Source: Elmis aenea
Taxonomy: Eukaryota; Arthropoda; Insecta; Coleoptera; Elmidae
Direction of reading: 5' to 3'
DNA: 64,000 bases
NCBI GenBank assembly: GCA_947652605.1
Contig: OX393583.1
Coordinates: 12,813,222-12,877,221, forward strand
Below are positions 9,831 through 20,229 of the stretch, piece by piece. The notes beneath the pieces are model-generated. The model saw nothing but the letters and a program-made list of their open reading frames with translations, did no database searches and had not been told where the DNA came from. Each line of letters begins with the position of its first letter. Position 1 is the first letter of the stretch. Made by a program: the position numbers and the translations under genes.

Positions 9831-11207
9831 GGGGAGAGTGGGGTGGAATGGGACGCAGAATGAATGGGACAGCGGCTATATGAATGTGAAAACTTTTAGT
9901 TTAAACTACCCTTCCCCCTCCAAATTATTGCAAATGCGCGGGTTTACCGATATACAAATCGACAAATCATTTCAGTCCGTTTTAACTATCATCAGGGTTG
10001 TGTTGTGTTTTCAACGGACTTCAGTAAAATATAAGTCGGTAAGTATAACATTTATAACTTTAAATATAATTTTAATATTTTTGAATGAATTACATGATTA
10101 AATGCACAAATCATTCTATTTTAAACTGTAGGGCCAAAATTCAATTAAACGTTTTATATAAAAAAAATAAATGAGCTTTTATACAAAATTGTCATAGCAG
10201 GAGGAATAGGACTAACTCATGCAGGAAGAATAGGACATGTCCCATTCATCCTGCACTTACTTCATTTTGATATTGCAGGATAAATTTTATATTTTAGGTG
10301 TAAAATGCCTCGATTTTGGAAACCAAAAACAGATAGAAAGCGTAATTGTAAAGAACATGTGGAAGCCGCTGTGCAGGAAGTTTTACAAGGTTCTTCAATC
10401 AGAGAAGTAGCCAAAAGTTACTTTTTATCTAAATCATTATTGGGGAGATATGTTAAAGAAGCGAAAACTTTACCAGATAAAAACAATTTTGAATACAATC
10501 CTAGTATTAAACTTCGACAAATATTTTCGATTGAACAAGAAACTAAATTAACAGAGTATTTAATTACTGCATCAAAAATGCATTACGGTTTGACAACCAT
10601 ACAAACAAAAGTTTTAGCTTATAACTACGCAAAAAATTTGAAAATTAATTATCCCAATAGATGGGATGAAGACCAAGCAGCTGGTAGAGAATGGTTATTT
10701 GGCTTTCTTCAGAGAAATAAACGACTATCAATTAGAACACCTGAAGCAACTAGTTTATCTAGATCCAGTAGTTTTAATAAAAATAATGTATTCAATTTTT
10801 TATTTCGAAGTAGATCTTTCTAAATATGCTCCAGTTCGTTAATATGAATTATTTAAATTATCTTAATAAACATTGTATACATATTAAAGATATTAATTAA
10901 AAAACTTATGCCATTAAATATGAATTTTGTTTAATTTAATTAAATAATAAAAAAAATCATTTAACTGTCCCATATAAACTGCAGCTCGTCCCATCCTACC
11001 TGCATGCAGGGGGAATGGGACACAAAATATTTTTTTTTTTAACTTTTGCTTTTGAAGTTAATTATAATAATAGAAATTTGTAGTTTCCCACGATCCATTG
11101 TAGATGTATAAGGTCTTAGAAAATTTATTTAAAATTGTTTAAAATTAATGCCCAATTGTACTAAAAAATAAAAAGTGAAAAATGTCCCATTCCACCCCAC
11201 TCTCCCC
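9831..11207 (+). mobile_element. pogo-like (Tc1/mariner superfamily) element, internally deleted
   Basis: A perfect 24-bp inverted repeat begins GGGGAGAGTGGGGTGGAATG, flanked by TA on both sides (9829-9830 and 11208-11209). Subterminal GCAGGA...GGGAC motifs recur at about 10197-10257 and 10983-11020. It carries one ORF (10305-10823) with the DNA-binding half of the transposase but no DDE catalytic domain. It is nested inside 9498-11468. Confidence 0.88.
10305..10823 (+). CDS. pogo-like transposase, DNA-binding region only
   Basis: An intact 172-residue ORF starts at ATG 10305. Residues about 10-70 form a psq-type helix-turn-helix (VEAAVQEVLQGSSIREVAKS and SKSLLGRYVKEAK). Residues about 80-165 form a CENP-B-type second helix-turn-helix ending AAGREWLFGFLQRNKRLSIR then TPEATSLSRSSSFNK. 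In full-length relatives this is followed by a DDE integrase domain, which is missing because the element is deleted. The product would bind transposon ends without cutting. That could make it a repressor of active relatives, but nothing shows that it is expressed. Confidence 0.75.
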   Translation: MPRFWKPKTDRKRNCKEHVEAAVQEVLQGSSIREVAKSYFLSKSLLGRYVKEAKTLPDKNNFEYNPSIKLRQIFSIEQETKLTEYLITASKMHYGLTTIQTKVLAYNYAKNLKINYPNRWDEDQAAGREWLFGFLQRNKRLSIRTPEATSLSRSSSFNKNNVFNFLFRSRSF

Positions 11208-11468
11208 TAATGTTATTGTATCCTCCCATATTTGGCACGGAAACATCCGAGTACATTGCATCTACCAGTAGTTCAAATAACGCTTTAATTCAAATTTCGC
11301 GCGTTACCATAGTAACGCACACGATTTTACTTGGTGGGGCCGGAAAACGAGATAGAAATATACTTTCATATGTGTTAGAAGGAGATGCAGTATAATTGTA
11401 CGTCTGGAATATGTGTACAACATAGTTGCATTGTGGTAGTGTTATCCATGTAGTTTATATGATCTAAG

Positions 11469-11640
11469 GTTTTGGTATCTCTTTTTTTGTCTAAAAACGA
11501 GTTCTTAATTGCATTAAATAATCTTCCCGCTGCACCTATTCTCTCATTTATTTCTTCCTCCCAGCTGCTGTCTTGTGCTACTTTCATTCCCAAGTATTTG
11601 AATGTTTGAGTGTTGGTTGGACTGATCGGTAGGTGTGTAG
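11469..11640 (-). pseudogene. RTE-type LINE, post-RT region (part 1)
   Basis: The minus strand reads NTQTFKYLGMKVAQDSSWEE then EINERIGAAGRLFNAIKNSF, the region just after the reverse transcriptase in RTE-type proteins. The frame runs to the point where the 9498-11468 element is inserted; the continuation is at 9042-9497. Confidence 0.75.
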
Positions 11641-11929
11641 AGTGGTCGCAGCGAGAAGTGGACTGTGACGCAGAAACCAAAACAGGTCCAAAGCGTTTAT
11701 TACTGCACCACCTAAAAACATCGGCCTGTCTCAGCAACGTGGTAATAACCTGTAAATCACAGTAGTCAAATTAAGTCCACTAAAAGTCAACGTTTTTAGA
11801 AAAGTCTAAATATCAATCGCGATCCCCTCTCTTTGCGCATCTCGCGGTCCACTTTTGGGTGCGATCACTCTAGACATGGGGTGCTCACTCTCCTATAAAG
11901 TGCGGTCAACTGTTTTTAGTAATTCACGC

Positions 11930-13490
11930 CAAACGCCAGGTGGCTATTCGGGTTTGAAAATTAGGTATAGATGGTTATTGTCTAAGATAAATATGATTGG
12001 GTAAATCCCAGATTCATGTTATTGCGATAAGGTTTACTACCGTTATTTCATGTTTGAAATGCGTATTGCGATTTAACGTTGTTTTTGCAATTGATAACGT
12101 TTAGTTTACTAATACAAAGTGTAATATTGATTTAAAAATTTGTTTAAAAATTGTTTACATTAGTGTAAAAATAATAAATAGCAGAAAAAGGAAGAGGTTA
12201 CCAAAAGATATAATTATTGTTGTGTTCCTGGATGCAAAATTGTGCAGTCACCTATGTAAGTACCTACAAATAAATTAGTTCTTATATTTTTATTGAGCAA
12301 TAAAATAGTAATTAAGTGGTATACATAAGTAAGTTAAGTTCACAATAATTAACAAATTGTAATATTTTGGAAGTTCTAAATTATTAAAGCATTTTGAATA
12401 ATTATTGATACTATTGTTTTACAAAACCGATTAAATAAATGAATATAAATTACTTTTATGATAATATTTCAGGCAAAGATTTCCAATGAGGGAACGAGAA
12501 GCCAGAAGTATGCAAAACTTGGCTACAACGTATTGCACATCCAAAATTTGCTACTTACGGACCAGAACAAATCCTGCATATTTAAGAGTATGTAGCATAC
12601 ATTTTGCAAAGATCAAGCAACAAAACGACAGAAAATATTCTTTACCTACTATGCATTTATCAGGTATATTGCTAACAATTTAACAAGTGCAACATCTAAC
12701 TATTCAAAATATTCATTAATTACAGGTTTTGATGAAGAATCCACTTTAGACAACTCTTTTCAAATATCCTAGGTCACAACCAATTCAAGTTAGTTCAACT
12801 ACACATCGTCCCCAACAATTCACACTGTTACAACATGAAACACGAGATACTAATGTTACTGAAATTTCTAGTCCAAGTGAACCCACACAAGCTGTTACAG
12901 TTAGTTAGTTATGTAGAAAAAGAAACAGGATTCATAAATGAAAGTGTTGATAATATTGGAGCCTATACCAGGAACATCGAGAGATCTTACGAAGCTAAAC
13001 AATTTACTTGGATTTAAAAATATACTTTGTGTACGATACTGTATTGTACATACTGTATGTTTTATAACAATTGATCTCTTTGGGTAAATATTTGTTTTGT
13101 TCAGAATGTTCTTTTTGTTTTGTAAGTAATTGTTTGCATTATGTGGATATTTTGTTATTTGATAATATCAAACAACTGATAAATATCTTGCAAAAAAGAC
13201 TGCACACGCATGATCCTCTTGTTCGTATATTTTATCCTGCGTTCGTGTTTATCAAATGCAAGTTTCTTACGATTCTAAATATTTTACTTGGGTTATCACA
13301 GTAATTTTTTGATATCTTGTGTTAATTGTATAAATTTCTGTTTTTTATGTACATTTCTTTAATGGTAATATATCTATTGTTTTAATAGTCTGTTTTATTT
13401 CTTTACTTTTATGAAATAATAAATATTAATTAATTTGATAAAGACCCGCCCCTTTTTTGAATTGTATGTAGCCACCTAGAGGCGTTAGAT
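11930..13490 (+). mobile_element. Possible P-like element carrying a THAP remnant
   Basis: Imperfect inverted ends ACGCCAGGTGGCTA (about 11931) and the complement of ACGCCTCTAGGTGGCTA (about 13470-13487) surround a decayed THAP coding region. A direct repeat TAGTAATTCACGCCAAACGC lies just outside on the left (11918) and again at 13507, but its geometry does not fit a simple 8-bp duplication. Boundaries are uncertain. Confidence 0.4.
12182..13016 (+). pseudogene. THAP-domain pseudogene, probably two or more exons
   Basis: Exon 1 remnant (to about 12255) reads KRYNYCCVPGCKIVQSP, the first cysteine pair of a THAP zinc finger, followed by a GTAAGT donor. After a TTTCAG acceptor at about 12475, exon 2 reads FPMREREARSMQ, then in another frame KTWLQRIAHPKFA, then back to RVCSIHFAK, which supply the FP, W and C-x2-H parts of the fold. 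There is no start ATG (a TAG sits at 12179) and at least two frameshifts, so it is not functional. Similarity beyond 12730 is too weak to assign. Confidence 0.6.
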
Positions 13491-13640
13491 GTTACTATTA
13501 CCATGTAGTAATTCACGCCAAACGCTTGGCACCGCCACAAACAGTGAACCGGCCTACCATCTAGAGTGGCCATTCTATACCTCTTCTGTGACTCTAGACA
13601 ACACCCAACTCGGAGTTCCCGACGGTTGGCTCCGACAAGT
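13020..13640. other. Intergenic DNA downstream of THAP remnant
   Basis: AT-rich to about 13440, then a short GC-richer patch (13440-13640). I see no gene. A short frame at 13071-13304 shows no recognisable motifs. Confidence 0.3.
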
Positions 13641-13742
13641 TGGATAATGAGTAGAGGCCTTTTAGGTTCGTTTTTAATCGTAGGTATTCATAAAAACAGT
13701 TTTTTTACTCTTATAATAAAAACGTTTCGCACAAATTTCACA

Positions 13743-15041
13743 TTAAAATAGTTTTTCACCAGGATGAGTATTCATATAAACATTAAAATTATACTTATCA
13801 GCAAAACATTTTCCATAAAATTTCACATTTAAATGTTTTTTACCAGTATGAGTATTTATATGAACATTAAAATTCCGCTTATCAGCAAAACATTTCTTAC
13901 AAATTTCACACTTAAACGGTTTTTCACCAGTGTGAGTCCTCATATGAACGTTAAGGGTTCTATTTTGTTTAAAACCTTTCTCACAAATATAACATTTAAA
14001 TGGTTTTTCACCGGTGTGAGTTCTCATATGAACCACGAAATTACACTTATCAGCAAAACATTTCTCACAGATTTCACACCTAAATGGTTTTTCACCAGTG
14101 TGGGTTCTCGTATGAACGTTTAAATTACGCCTATCAGCAAAATATTTCTTACAAATATCACACTTAAATGGTTTTTCACTAGTGTGAGTCCTCATGTGAG
14201 CATTTAAATTACGCTTATCAGCAAAGCACTTTTTACAAATTTGACACTGAAATGGTTTTTCGCCAGTGTGTGTCCTGATATGAACTCTAAAATTACGCTT
14301 ATCAGCAAAGCATTTCTTACAAATATCACACTTAAAAGGTTTTTCACTAGTGTGCGTCTTCATATGAACATTTAAATTACGCTTAGAAGCAAAACATTTT
14401 TCACAAGTTTCACACTTAACTGGATTTTTACCCGTGTGAGTCCTCATATGATTATTAAGTGTATCATTTTGTTTAAAACAGTTCTCAAAAAGATCACGTG
14501 CAAACGGTTTTTCACCAGTGTGTGTCCTCACATGATCACTTAAAAGGCTATTGAAACCTTGGTTAAAATTGTTCACACTATTTTCTACTTGGGACAAAGC
14601 ATCACACAACTTTTGTATTTCACATATTTGATTGTTTTCTATTGATGAATTTGCAACAGCATTTAAATCTTGCAACTGGAAAATTTGACCACCTGATAAC
14701 AGCTCCCAATTTTCAAAACTTGCATTGCAATTAACGAACTCTGTTTCTTTGTAATCAGTACTTCCATAACGTGTTTTACAATCTGATAAGTTTTCATCCC
14801 GCGTATTTTCACATTTTGTTTCAATACGTGTAAAAACTTCGCTTTTTATTTCACACTCTTCTTGTTCCACTTTTATTGGCTGGTTAGTAGTTTTGTACAT
14901 CACACAAGTTTCACTTGGTAACTCATCTTCAACCGGTTCTTGTTTAATTTGTCTATTATTTGTTTTATCCACTTCACACAATTCTGTCCTTTTATGTTCT
15001 CTCTTACTGAGCACAACTAGAGTATTATCTTCTGAATCCAT
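13743..15041 (-). CDS. C2H2 zinc-finger protein, subfamily A, seven intact fingers and decaying ends
   Basis: A 432-residue single-exon frame starts MDSEDNTLVV at 15041. The N-terminal module carries IKQEP (32-36), IKVE (56-59) and IKSE (65-68). A first finger has lost its cysteines (NFNQGFNSLLSDHVRTH) and a second is damaged (ARDLFENCFKQNDTLNNH). Seven intact fingers follow (residues 210-408); five of the seven share the F-A-(D/S)-(K/R)-(R/C)-N recognition helix. Then comes a broken one (NVKFYGKCFADKYNFNVYMNTH). The frame ends at TAA where AAA would give the normal PFKCEIC: the sequence past the stop still reads CEICAKRF. So a nonsense mutation in a linker cut the array. It may still make a short DNA-binding protein or be an early pseudogene. 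Confidence 0.8.
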   Translation of the reverse strand: MDSEDNTLVVLSKREHKRTELCEVDKTNNRQIKQEPVEDELPSETCVMYKTTNQPIKVEQEECEIKSEVFTRIETKCENTRDENLSDCKTRYGSTDYKETEFVNCNASFENWELLSGGQIFQLQDLNAVANSSIENNQICEIQKLCDALSQVENSVNNFNQGFNSLLSDHVRTHTGEKPFARDLFENCFKQNDTLNNHMRTHTGKNPVKCETCEKCFASKRNLNVHMKTHTSEKPFKCDICKKCFADKRNFRVHIRTHTGEKPFQCQICKKCFADKRNLNAHMRTHTSEKPFKCDICKKYFADRRNLNVHTRTHTGEKPFRCEICEKCFADKCNFVVHMRTHTGEKPFKCYICEKGFKQNRTLNVHMRTHTGEKPFKCEICKKCFADKRNFNVHINTHTGKKHLNVKFYGKCFADKYNFNVYMNTHPGEKLF

Positions 15042-15116
15042 TATATTAATCTTGCTAGTTTTATATTATTGTATCACAAAATAGAAGTAAATGCGATCTT
15101 TAATTGGTACAATTTT

Positions 15117-15150
15117 AAACAAACACACTTTTTTCGAATCTCTCAATTAG
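15117..15150 (-). promoter_or_regulatory. Upstream block conserved in subfamily A, copy 2
   Basis: A diverged version of the block upstream of the other two subfamily A genes, ending TCGAATCTCTCAATTAG, 76 bp upstream of the ATG. Confidence 0.35.
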
Positions 15151-15389
15151 TTTGGTCCATAGATACAGGAGAGTTTAGTCAATATTCTTCAGCGTCAACC
15201 AAACCAAACAATTTTACGTTATGATTGAACTACTACGGTTTGTTTAAACTACCATCACAAATTAATTGTAGTGCAAGGTCACAATTATTTATGGCCGTGG
15301 ACGATTTAACGAAATAAATCAATACATACATTGTTATCAAATTTCATGTCGATATCAGTTTACATTGATTTATTGTTTATAGTTTATAT

Positions 15390-16653
15390 GGGGCATGTGC
15401 AACTTCGACAAGACCTTAGGCTGGATAGTGAATTTGATATACATCCACAGGCCGGACCCTTTTTAAAGGCTCGTATTGGAATATGCAAAAAGCAACCCAT
15501 CTTTACTTGTGTTTTTCTTTTTTACTTCATTGAAATAGTCATTACTATAAAACAGTTATGAAAAACAGGTCAAACGTGAAGCAATTTTCAGTAGATCGCT
15601 GCAACAATTTCAAAACTTGCTAACGTTAAATATATATTTTTTTTAAATAGATATGTGATAGCTGCATATTTTTTTGTTTTTAGTATTCTTTACGGACGCT
15701 GGAAAATGCTACTTAACAAAGGCAATTTTTGCGGTTGAGTTGGCCATGAAATCATCTGAGATACAACCAAAATTTTCTTATTTACCGATGCGCACATTCT
15801 TTGTCAGTAAAATGTTGAAAAGTTTTTGAAAATACGCAAAAACGGGTAAAACCAGTTTTTTTCTCGGAGTTCGTTAGAAAACGATAAACACCTCGGGTCA
15901 CAAAAAATTCAATTACTTCTTGGTTTTCTGTTCGACCTTCATCTTTTTGGTCTCGAAGTGTAGCCAAAGGATAGCCGTATCTGGCGGTGTGTAAATTGAT
16001 GAACTTTATTTTGTTTTTAGTATCCTTTACATTTACACCTTTAGGCTCGATGCACACGTACGTTTTTCTGCCGTCCGGTCGCTGGACGGCGCGGCGGCCG
16101 GACGGCGAACGTACGTGTGCATCGGCACACGTCCGGCGACCGGACGGCAGAAAAACGTACGTGTGCACTGTGCATCGAGCCTTACAGCCCAGCCTTCCGA
16201 AAATAATGCTTAAAAATAGTCGCGTAGGTCATGAAGCTGTGTGGATAAAGCATTTGATGCGCGCATCCTTTGCGAGTAAAACGATGCAGTTTTTAAAAAT
16301 AGGTCTAACGGTCTCGGAGAAAAACGTGAAAAAAGAAGTTCCTTGTTCAAGCGACTTTTCCTCGGAGTTAATTCGATAATTTGATGGGTAGCGTGCGACT
16401 ACCATTGTGTATAAAAATTCGATCACAACAAACTAATTGGCCACCCCTGCTATACAACATTTAAAAAATAAGTATAACCGCATTTTATAGAATTCATAAA
16501 AAATAAAGCATTAAAAAGATAAATAAAAAATACTTTTCAGCCTTAAGTGGTTAGCGGGCCGGATTCAGTGAGATTTGGAAAAGTTCTGGCGGGCCGGATA
16601 AAATCATGTCGCGGGCCGCATCCGGCTCGCGAGCCGTAGGTTGCACATGCCTG
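15390..16653. mobile_element. hAT-type element, TSD GTTTATAT
   Basis: The ends are GGGGCATGTGCAAC (left, mutated from CAGGCATGTGCAAC) and the complement of CAGGCATGTGCAACC, with a perfect 8-bp duplication GTTTATAT (15382-15389 and 16654-16661). The right subterminal region is rich in GGGCCGG motifs. No transposase is readable. A Harbinger-type MITE is nested at 16044-16181. Confidence 0.8.
16044..16181. mobile_element. GC-rich Harbinger-type MITE, TSD TTA
   Basis: A 138-bp, very GC-rich palindromic element. The ends GGCTCGATGCACACGTACG and the complement of GGCTCGATGCACAGTGCAC are flanked by TTA on both sides. Internal CGTCCGG/CCGGACG repeats can form several hairpins. It stands out sharply from its AT-rich surroundings. 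Confidence 0.82.
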
Positions 16654-16661
16654 GTTTATAT

Positions 16662-17104
16662 CATTCATTGATGTAATATGTAATGAAATGACGTATAAAG
16701 TCCCGGACTCTTTTTTAAAAAATCTGACGACAAGTAAATAACTCTTTGAATATCTATAACGATGTTTTATTTATTCGTCAATAAAATTTCGATATTGATA
16801 GTCAGCCTCCAAATGATTACATTGTCCACCATTATGGATTTTCGGACCGTTTTATTTAAAAAAAAAAAAAAGAAATAAAAAAAAAAAATATTAAAAAAAA
16901 ACAAAATTTAAATTTGTCCAAAAAATTTTTTTAAAAAAACTATGTAATAAGAGCTCCCTTAAAAAATCGGTTATCTTATTTTAAAGGTGGAGAAAAATCA
17001 ACTATTGCGAAACATTTCAAAAAACAATTCATTTATAGATTTTGAGTTAAAAAAAAAGTAATTATAAGAGGATCAACAGAAATTTTGAACCACAAAAATT
17101 TGTA
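16662..17104. other. AT-rich spacer with A-runs
   Basis: Contains long A-runs (16857-16925). No gene or clear element seen. Confidence 0.3.
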
Positions 17105-17722
17105 TACAGGGTGAGTCACGACGGACACGTCGGAGTTTTATGGCGAAACGGTTTATATTTTCCAATTTCTGTCGCTGTTAGATTATGTAAGTCAATAAGG
17201 GCTACATTTTAAAAATATTTTCAAACATACAGGGTGCTCCAAAAAAGAGTTGCATATCAAAGTTATACTTTTTCTTATGGAACACCCTGTATATTTTTAC
17301 ATTTTTGATTCCTCTTTAAATTTAATTCAAAAAATGTTTAAGGTCATATGGGTCTAAAGTCAACCGTTCTCGTGAAAATTGCATTGTCATGAAAATACAG
17401 TATTTTCAAAAATTTTCAACATTTAAAAACTTTGATAAGTCTGAATAAATTCGCTTGGAGATAAGATTGACAATAGATTATGTAACACTTTGCACCACCT
17501 ACATTTTTAAAATATTATACAGGGCGTTTCTTACGCTTGGTCAAACTTGTGAAACTTTAAACATCGATAACTCATTTTTTTTTAATACAACACCCTATAA
17601 TTTTTTACACCGTCTTATAGAAAATTTAATTCTCTTTCGAAAACATTAAGGCTGCTTTATACCTAAAATTGATATTTTCCGAGATATCGCGATTTTATTG
17701 TTTATTATTAGGGCAAAGTGAT
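17105..17722 (+). repeat. Dispersed repeat R2, copy 1
   Basis: About 600 bp, running from GAGTTTTATGGCGAAACGG through two ACACCCTGTATA-like motifs to AGGGCAAAGTGATATTTTC. A second copy in the same orientation is at 58100-58705. Non-coding; probably a composite of CAGGGTG-type elements. Confidence 0.7.
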
Positions 17723-17734
17723 ATTTTCAAGTGA

Positions 17735-18865
17735 ACGGAACGAAAACGTTAAACGAAATTAACCGAAATTTATTTAAGAACGAAAACGAAATTATTATTT
17801 TCGTTCAAGAACGAAAACGAAATAAATATTTTCCAAAACCGGTTTTATCACTATTTAAATTTTATTTGTTAAACACAAACGCGAATTCACCTTCTATGCT
17901 GGGGAGACTCCACGTGGCAGTAAAAAATCTCGCTTGAAATAAGTGAGCTTCACTTTTCTCCATATAAATGATATGTTTTAACAATTTATTGTTTATACTT
18001 GCAGTTTCGTGTAACACAAGAAACGGTACAGATATTCTCTGTACACTTGATTGGATATATATTATTGTGTATGTTTTATTTGCGTTTATAGAGTTAATAA
18101 AAGTAAAATTTACTCTTACTTTGAAAAGGACTAATGTAAAAGAAGATTTATTGTCTGATGTGTTGCTGTTGCTAGTAAGATTGAATGGATTGTGAAAATG
18201 TATATCGTGCAGTATCAGTAAGTATGTACAAACTATTAACTTAAAGTATATTTCAAGTTAATTTTTTATATATTATTAATGTGTATGTTTTTTTGTGTTT
18301 AGAGTTAATATAAGTTTTCTTCTAATATCATTTGTTCATGGGAACATTTAGTGAACTATCCACTTGAATTAATTCTCTCTTTTTAAATAATTACAGCAGG
18401 ATCTAATTTAATTCAAATAAATAGATTTTTAGAACTAAAACAAACAAAACAGCACTGCTATATTTTTATATTTTTAAATACAAATCGTGTGTACAATTTA
18501 AACTAATTAAGTTGTATTTTTGCACCTCACGGGTGTTATACTAAATAAAATGGTTAAATGTTAATGTGTTTAACGATTTGGTAAATTTAATATGGCGGCG
18601 GTTCGCCAGTGTAAAATATGCCGTACGTGAGCATCGAAACCCATCGCCATCGTTTATATTTTAGTGGAAACGCAAATATTGTTATCGTATTTATAGAGGG
18701 TTGTAGTGACTTGAAAAAAAATTAAAGTCCTCGATTTTTTGACGACAAAAAAATTGTGAAACCGGTTTTAACCGTTATTATTTCGGTTCACGAAAACGAA
18801 AAAGAACTTTTTTCTGTTAGAACGAAAAGAAACGAACGAAATTTTTTTCGTTTTTAGTCCCTGGT
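17735..18865. mobile_element. hAT-like remnant with GAACGAAAACG subterminal repeats
   Basis: The left part (17735-17825) and the right part (18780-18860) carry many copies of CGAAAACGAAA. The right end reads as the complement of CAGGGACTAAAAACG. A matching left terminus and TSD were not found. Nothing coding is recognisable between. Confidence 0.4.
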
Positions 18866-18896
18866 ACATATTGGGATAGGTCAGGTGGTACAGTTT

Positions 18897-20006
18897 TTAA
18901 GTGTTCGTGCAGAACAGCAGAAATGTTAAATTAGGTGGTACAATTTCAGTACCACCATTCAACTTTGGTAACAAACGTTTACCACCAAGCCTGTCGAAGT
19001 TAAATGGTTTTTTACAAAAGTGAGTCCTCATATGAACCTTAAGATTATACTTATCAGCAAAACATTTTTTACAAATCTCACACTTAAATGGTTTTTCACC
19101 AATGTGAGTCCTCGTATGAACATTTAAAGTACGCTTATCAGCATAACATTTCCCACAAGTTTCACACTTAAATGGTTTTTCACCAGTGTGAGCCCTCATA
19201 TGAACATTTAGATGACCTCTTCGACTATAACATTTTTTACATATGTCACATTTAAATGGTCTCTCACCAGTGTGAGTTCTCATATGACTAAATAGATTAT
19301 TCTTTTGTTTAAAACATTTTCTACAAGTATGGCATTCAAACGGTGTTTCACCAGTATGAGTCCTCAGGTGAACATTAAAATTATGCTTATCAGCAAAACA
19401 TTTCTCGCAAATTTGACACTTAAATGTTTTTTTTCTAGTGTGAGTCCGCCTATGATCGTATAAATTGCGCTTAGAAGCAAAACATTTTTCACAAGTTTCA
19501 CATTTATGTTGCTTTTCACCAATGTGCGTCCTCACATGATCACTGAGAAAGCTACTGCCACTAAAACACTTCTGACACATGTCACATTTATATAGTTTTT
19601 TATTGTTATGTTTAGTCGTATGAACAGCATCTGAATCTTTTAACTCGAAATTTTGACCACCTGATAACAGTTTAAAATTTTGACAACTTTTACTGCTATT
19701 AACGAACTCTGATTCATTACAATCAGTACTTCCATTATATGTTTTATGATCTGATATGTTACTGATATTTTCACATTTTGTTTCAATAAGTGTAAAATCT
19801 TCGCTTTTTACATCAAATTCTTCTTGTTCTAGTTTTATTCGCTGGTTTATAGCTTCGTACATCACACGTATTTCACTTGGTAACTCTTCTTTAACCGGTT
19901 CTTGTTTAATTTGTCTGTTATTTGTTTCATCATATTCACACACTTCCGTCTTTATATGTTCACCATTACTAAGCACAACTATAGTATTATCTTCTGAGTC
20001 CATCAT
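18897..20006 (-). CDS. C2H2 zinc-finger protein, subfamily A, seven fingers and a replaced tail
   Basis: Start chosen at ATGATG (20001-20006), which matches the paralog at 8018; the open frame extends 11 codons further to a GTG. The 369-residue protein has the subfamily A N-terminal module with IKTE (18-21), IKQEP (33-37), IKLE (57-60) and VKSE (66-69). Seven C2H2 fingers follow (residues 141 to about 330). After the last finger the tail (FCKKPFNFDRLGGKRLL and on to NTF-less NLTFLLFCTNT) no longer resembles a finger. The matching DNA contains GGTGGTA/TACCACC inverted motifs, so the 3' end seems to have been replaced by other sequence. No introns. Likely a nuclear DNA-binding regulator with unknown targets. 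Confidence 0.88.
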   Translation of the reverse strand: MMDSEDNTIVVLSNGEHIKTEVCEYDETNNRQIKQEPVKEELPSEIRVMYEAINQRIKLEQEEFDVKSEDFTLIETKCENISNISDHKTYNGSTDCNESEFVNSSKSCQNFKLLSGGQNFELKDSDAVHTTKHNNKKLYKCDMCQKCFSGSSFLSDHVRTHIGEKQHKCETCEKCFASKRNLYDHRRTHTRKKTFKCQICEKCFADKHNFNVHLRTHTGETPFECHTCRKCFKQKNNLFSHMRTHTGERPFKCDICKKCYSRRGHLNVHMRAHTGEKPFKCETCGKCYADKRTLNVHTRTHIGEKPFKCEICKKCFADKYNLKVHMRTHFCKKPFNFDRLGGKRLLPKLNGGTEIVPPNLTFLLFCTNT

Positions 20007-20100
20007 ATTAATCTTGCTAGTTATAGATTCATGTATCACAAAGTATAAATAAATATAATATTATATTTATTTAAACGAATAAATATATATATATATATTT

Positions 20101-20132
20101 AAACGAATACACTTTTCGAATACCTCAATTAG
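20101..20132 (-). promoter_or_regulatory. Upstream block conserved in subfamily A, copy 3
   Basis: AAACGAATACACTTTTCGAA followed by TACCTCAATTAG, 95 bp upstream of the ATG. Part of the block (TTTAAACGAATA) is duplicated next to an AT microsatellite at 20085-20098. Confidence 0.4.
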
Positions 20133-20229
20133 AAAAACGAATAATATCAACATCCACCTAACCTAACAATCTTACGTTGAGATTAAACTACTACGGGTTA
20201 TACAAACTACTGTCACAATTACTGCCAGC

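Larger units (their letters stand above)
9498..11468. mobile_element. DNA transposon with 8-bp TSD GTTTTGGT, host of a nested pogo-like element
   Basis: The inverted ends CTTACATCATTATAAACTAC and the complement of CTTAGATCATATAAACTAC continue into CATGGATAACAC. They are flanked by the perfect duplication GTTTTGGT (9490-9497 and 11469-11476). The element interrupts a LINE. Removing it and one target copy brings the LINE halves together at a run of TKT codons. The superfamily is unclear: an 8-bp duplication fits P, hAT or Merlin, and the ends do not start with CAG. Confidence 0.7.

Noticed and set aside
15782..16379. Overlapping frames on both strands across the GC-rich MITE
   Set aside because: They exist because the palindromic CCGGACG repeats lack stops; no domain is present and the element is a MITE.
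20006..20039. Upstream extension of the 18897 gene to a GTG at 20039
   Set aside because: The paralogs begin at the ATG aligned with 20006 and eukaryotic initiation at GTG is unlikely.
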